From the NCBI GenBank assembly GCA_003489345.1, contig DNIT01000159.1, positions 1-7,289 on the forward strand: a stretch of 7,289 bases of DNA, given 5' to 3'. The notes below the pieces were generated by a model. That model did not search any database and was not told the origin of the DNA. It saw only the letters and a list, made by a program, of their open reading frames with translations. Positions 4,811-7,289 of the stretch are shown here, in pieces. The position numbers and the translations under genes are program-made. Source of the DNA: Pelotomaculum sp. Its GTDB lineage: Bacteria > Bacillota > Desulfotomaculia > Desulfotomaculales > Pelotomaculaceae. Every line of letters begins with the position of its first letter. Position 1 is the stretch's first letter.

Positions 4811-6423
4811 GTGTATTGCAAAGAGATTAATAGAACTAGGTGATCTTATGAATAAGAAATTAAATATTCTACAGCTATATGATTATATGAAGATTGGCGG
4901 GGCTGAAACCCATATGCTTTCCCTATCCAGGGCAATGCAGGAATCAGGCCATAGCGTCTGGGTGGGGGCATCTTATGGACCGGCAGTTAATTGGGTGAAA
5001 GAATACGGATTGGGTTTTATTGACTTAGCATTGAATAATGTTAATAGCCAAATTAACTGTCTTATTGACTTAATCAAGATCATTAGGAAAAAGAATATAG
5101 ATATAATTCATATCCATCCCGGAAACTCACAAATAATAGGTGCAATAGCTGGACTCGTTACTGAAAAACCAGTGGTAACAACTATCCATGGAAACTATAA
5201 AACACCAGTTCTGGAAGAGTCTATAAAGCCATTAATAGATAAAATTATCTGTGTGAGCGAAGAGGTTAAGAAAAGCCAATTGGAATTTGGGGTTAAAGAA
5301 TCAAGTATTAAAGTTATACCTAATTCTGTATATATTAAATCCTTGCCAAATAAAAATGATTTTTTTAAAGACAATGTCGTTCAAATGGTTTATATTAGCA
5401 GATTAGATAAGGATAAAATTAGTTCACTTATGAAATTATTAGTATCTATCCCTGTTATCAATGAGCATTATGAGGTTCGGCTTACTATTATTGGTGGTGG
5501 AACACAGTACACATATATTAAAGACTTAGCAGAAATCATTAATACTACTTTATGCAAAGAAATAATAACACTAACTGGAGAGACCACTGATACCGAAGAG
5601 TATATTCATAAATCAGATATTGTTCTTGGGGTGGGGAGAGTGGTGTTAGAGGGGCTTGCCTCAGGAAAATTTACTTTTTGTATTGGGAATCACTACTATA
5701 CCGGCTTAATAACTAATAAAAACCTAAGAACCATTTCTAAAGTTAATTTTACAGACAGAAATACAAATAAGGATTTCTCTGTTAGATCACTTCTTGAAGA
5801 CATTTTACATGTATTTAATAACTTTGCTCAAGCATATAATGAGCTTGTCGATACCTGTAATGCAGTTGATAAATATTTTTCTATTAAGAAAGCCGCCCAT
5901 GAACATTTAGAATGCTATAGCGAGGTTATAGAGAATTTTAAATGCAAAACTTTTTCCTGGCATAAATGGTCTTCGGCATATAGCTTGTCAAAAGAGATGA
6001 ATTCCTTATTGTCATCAAATGCTGTTAACGTGCCCAGGCTGGAATATATTCTTGATAGTATAAAAAAAGTTAAGATTTTACTATCACCTGACTTTGAGAG
6101 TATTGATGACCATTGGCGTAAAGCCCTAAAAAGATTGGTATATACTTTAAATAATACCGATCCGGTCTCAGTAGTAATAAGAATAGAAAATAAGTTTCAT
6201 AATAGCTTAAATAATATAGTGCTTGAAATTGATGACTACATAAGTGGAATATCCAATAATAATAAACCAGATATAATAGTTGATTTATGTGAACAATATG
6301 AAAAAGATCGCACCGCGTTTTTATCCAAAATAGACTATTTTATTCCCACTAACAATAACCAGGTATTAATGGAAATTATATTAAAATTACAGGGGAAAAC
6401 TATACTTCCTGAGAATAAAATTT
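3866..6423 (+). other. AT-rich, compositionally foreign block
   Basis: Counting by hand, bases 4021-4080 have 11 of 60 G+C and 6361-6420 have 15 of 60. Bases 6421-6480 have 35 of 60, and the flanking flagellar genes look about half G+C. The block is interrupted by host-like patches around 4893-5015 (35 of 60 in 4921-4980). The pattern suggests horizontally acquired or recombined glycosyltransferase sequence placed between flagellin and the transglycosylase gene. No transposase, integrase, terminal repeats or duplicated target is visible. Confidence 0.75.
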
Positions 6424-6524
6424 CCCGGGGCATTTTTATCTTACCCCGGCACGGCAGCCACAACCAGGCAACCAAGGGCACGGTTTCCGTGGCTGGTGAA
6501 GCCGCCTTGAGGATGATACAATAA
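4848..6524 (+). CDS. GT-B fold (GT4-like) glycosyltransferase with a long C-terminal extension
   Basis: Predicted retaining sugar transferase with two Rossmann domains, likely acting on flagellin or on the sugar chain begun by the preceding enzyme (inference from position). The N-terminal domain shows LQLYDYMKIGGAETHMLSLS (GGAE at 17-20), DIIHIHPGNS at 85-94 and TTIHGNY at 111-117. The C-terminal domain shows VIPNSV at 156-161, YISRLDKDK (R185, K190, usual phosphate-binding positions) and LTIIGGG at 212-218. It then has SDIVLGVGRVVLEGLASGK at 256-274. In the classic E-x7-E motif the second Glu is E268, but the first is replaced by L260; the GVGR variant seems to be a recognisable subgroup. 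Residues about 330-558 match no family I know and look mainly helical and soluble. The ribosome site is AGGTGA (4838-4843). The final 34 residues (from 525) switch to GC-rich, host-like DNA. The 558-residue length exceeds a typical GT4 of about 350-420. Confidence 0.82.
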   Translation: MNKKLNILQLYDYMKIGGAETHMLSLSRAMQESGHSVWVGASYGPAVNWVKEYGLGFIDLALNNVNSQINCLIDLIKIIRKKNIDIIHIHPGNSQIIGAIAGLVTEKPVVTTIHGNYKTPVLEESIKPLIDKIICVSEEVKKSQLEFGVKESSIKVIPNSVYIKSLPNKNDFFKDNVVQMVYISRLDKDKISSLMKLLVSIPVINEHYEVRLTIIGGGTQYTYIKDLAEIINTTLCKEIITLTGETTDTEEYIHKSDIVLGVGRVVLEGLASGKFTFCIGNHYYTGLITNKNLRTISKVNFTDRNTNKDFSVRSLLEDILHVFNNFAQAYNELVDTCNAVDKYFSIKKAAHEHLECYSEVIENFKCKTFSWHKWSSAYSLSKEMNSLLSSNAVNVPRLEYILDSIKKVKILLSPDFESIDDHWRKALKRLVYTLNNTDPVSVVIRIENKFHNSLNNIVLEIDDYISGISNNNKPDIIVDLCEQYEKDRTAFLSKIDYFIPTNNNQVLMEIILKLQGKTILPENKISRGIFILPRHGSHNQATKGTVSVAGEAALRMIQ

Positions 6525-6545
6525 TATTAAAGATTTAAGAAGTTT

Positions 6546-6562
6546 AGGAGGATTCCCCTTTG
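6546..6562 (+). promoter_or_regulatory. Ribosome binding site supporting a TTG start at 6560
   Basis: AGGAGG at 6546-6551 lies 8 bases before TTG 6560. The in-frame ATG at 6572 is 20 bases away, too far for this site, so TTG is the better start for the transglycosylase gene. Confidence 0.7.
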
Positions 6563-7216
6563 GAGATCAGCATGTTAATCCGGGCTTTACTACTGGAATA
6601 TCTGGCCAAATTGCAGGGGCAAGTGACCCGGGCCAATAAAACCGACGATAAAAATCAGTTCGTTGCGTTTTTTAATCTTGCTCTCGTCGGGATTGGCCTG
6701 AAGACACTGCCGCCACAATCTGGTAGCGCAATGAGTATTCAGCACAAGGCTTCCGGATTTCCGTCCGGCAGACAGGCTGCTGCAACTCCGTTCACCGATC
6801 AGGCAGACAGCAGCGGGACGCATGGTAGTGATGCCAAACTGGAAGCTTTAATTGATGAAATAGCAGGAAGGTACAGTGTCGACCCGTCACTGGTTAAATC
6901 GGTTGTTCAGGCTGAATCAAATTTCAACCCAAATGCCAAGTCATCAGCAGGCGCAATGGGTTTAATGCAACTTATGCCCGCAACGGCATATTCTTTGGGG
7001 GTTAGGAACCCCTATGACCCCGCCCAAAACATAGACGGCGGCGTGCGGTACCTAAGACAGATGCTGGATCGTTACGGCGGCAACACCGCACTGGCCCTGG
7101 CCGCATACAATGCCGGTCCGGGTACCGTTGATCAGGCGGGCGGCATACCGGGCTACCGAGAGACCAGGGATTACGTCCAAAAGGTATTAGGCAACAGATT
7201 AAACTATACTGTTTAA
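6560..7216 (+). CDS. SLT-type lytic transglycosylase (GH23 family)
   Basis: Cleaves the MurNAc-GlcNAc bond in peptidoglycan, forming 1,6-anhydroMurNAc. From TTG 6560 the protein has 218 residues. The C-terminal 125 or so form a complete SLT domain: IAGRYSVDPSLVKSVVQAESNFNP with the catalytic Glu at E119, then SSAGAMGLMQLMPATA (GLMQLMP at 134-140), NPYDPAQNIDGGVRYL, and ALAAYNAGPGTV at 179-190, ending with YRETRDYVQKVL. Residues 1-90 are poorly conserved: a short helical, moderately hydrophobic start without a clear signal peptide or lipobox, then a Ser/Gly/Gln-rich linker. Family members of this short type are common in Peptococcaceae. Near flagellar genes it may open the wall for rod or filament passage (FlgJ-like role, inference). 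Composition is host-like, unlike the genes just upstream. A terminator follows. Confidence 0.93.
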   Translation: MEISMLIRALLLEYLAKLQGQVTRANKTDDKNQFVAFFNLALVGIGLKTLPPQSGSAMSIQHKASGFPSGRQAAATPFTDQADSSGTHGSDAKLEALIDEIAGRYSVDPSLVKSVVQAESNFNPNAKSSAGAMGLMQLMPATAYSLGVRNPYDPAQNIDGGVRYLRQMLDRYGGNTALALAAYNAGPGTVDQAGGIPGYRETRDYVQKVLGNRLNYTV

Positions 7217-7246
7217 TGACTTAAAATGAATAAAGACATTTGCTTC

Positions 7247-7277
7247 GGCCAGTCCGGAATAACCGGGCCGGCCTTTT
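7247..7277 (+). terminator. Intrinsic terminator after the transglycosylase gene
   Basis: Bases 7247-7257 pair with 7263-7273 in an 11-bp GC-rich stem, with one A-C mismatch and one T-G wobble, around an AATAA loop. TTTT follows at 7274-7277, then a further T-rich stretch. It sits 30 bases after the stop codon and probably ends the glycosyltransferase-transglycosylase transcript. Confidence 0.85.
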
Positions 7278-7289
7278 GCTTTGCCCGTT

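Noticed and set aside
6525..6559. Possible sigma-28 promoter before the transglycosylase gene
   Set aside because: A TAAAG-like -35 is present in the AT-rich gap, but no GCCGAT-like -10 lies 15 bases downstream. Co-transcription with the upstream genes is simpler.
3761..6559. Insertion sequence or prophage-borne island
   Set aside because: Despite the foreign composition there is no transposase, integrase, terminal inverted repeat, direct repeat or tRNA attachment site in the window.

Overview
The window is a stretch of the late flagellar region of a Gram-positive bacterium, on the + strand throughout. The order flgK-flgL-(small gene)-fliW-csrA-flagellin, the purine-rich AGGAGG-type ribosome sites, the GTG and TTG starts and the CsrA/FliW pair all point to Firmicutes. 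The moderate GC of the core genes and the protein style suggest a clostridial spore-former of the Desulfotomaculum/Pelotomaculum (Peptococcaceae) kind. That genus-level guess is an inference; nothing here proves it.

Region 1 (1-1664) holds the 3' end of flgK, complete flgL (the two hook-filament junction proteins) and a small gene whose C-terminal half resembles the FlaG family. Region 2 (1664-2362) is a regulatory pair, fliW and csrA, which overlap by 20 bases. A perfect 11-bp hairpin stands just before the fliW ribosome site. Region 3 (2363-3760) is the flagellin transcription unit. It has an exact sigma-28/SigD promoter (TAAA-N15-GCCGATAT), a leader of about 85 nt carrying two hairpins, the flagellin gene and a strong intrinsic terminator with a GAAA loop. 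The second leader hairpin displays GGA in its loop, and a second GGA pair lies in the Shine-Dalgarno sequence. That is the architecture expected for CsrA repression of flagellin translation, and the genes for CsrA and its antagonist FliW lie immediately upstream.

Region 4 (3761-6524) is a strikingly AT-rich block coding for two glycosyltransferases: a GT-A enzyme with a DTD motif and a GT-B (GT4-like) enzyme. Each has a long C-terminal extension of no recognised family. Their position directly behind flagellin suggests that they glycosylate it. Composition shifts abruptly inside the second gene, whose ends look host-like and whose middle looks foreign, so the locus appears mosaic. Region 5 (6525-7289) returns to host-like composition with an SLT-type lytic transglycosylase (TTG start, no obvious signal peptide) and a terminator.

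Taken together, filament junction proteins, flagellin, its translational control circuit, probable flagellin-modifying enzymes and a peptidoglycan-cutting enzyme sit in one flagellar locus. No mobile element genes, tRNAs, rRNAs or CRISPR arrays were seen.
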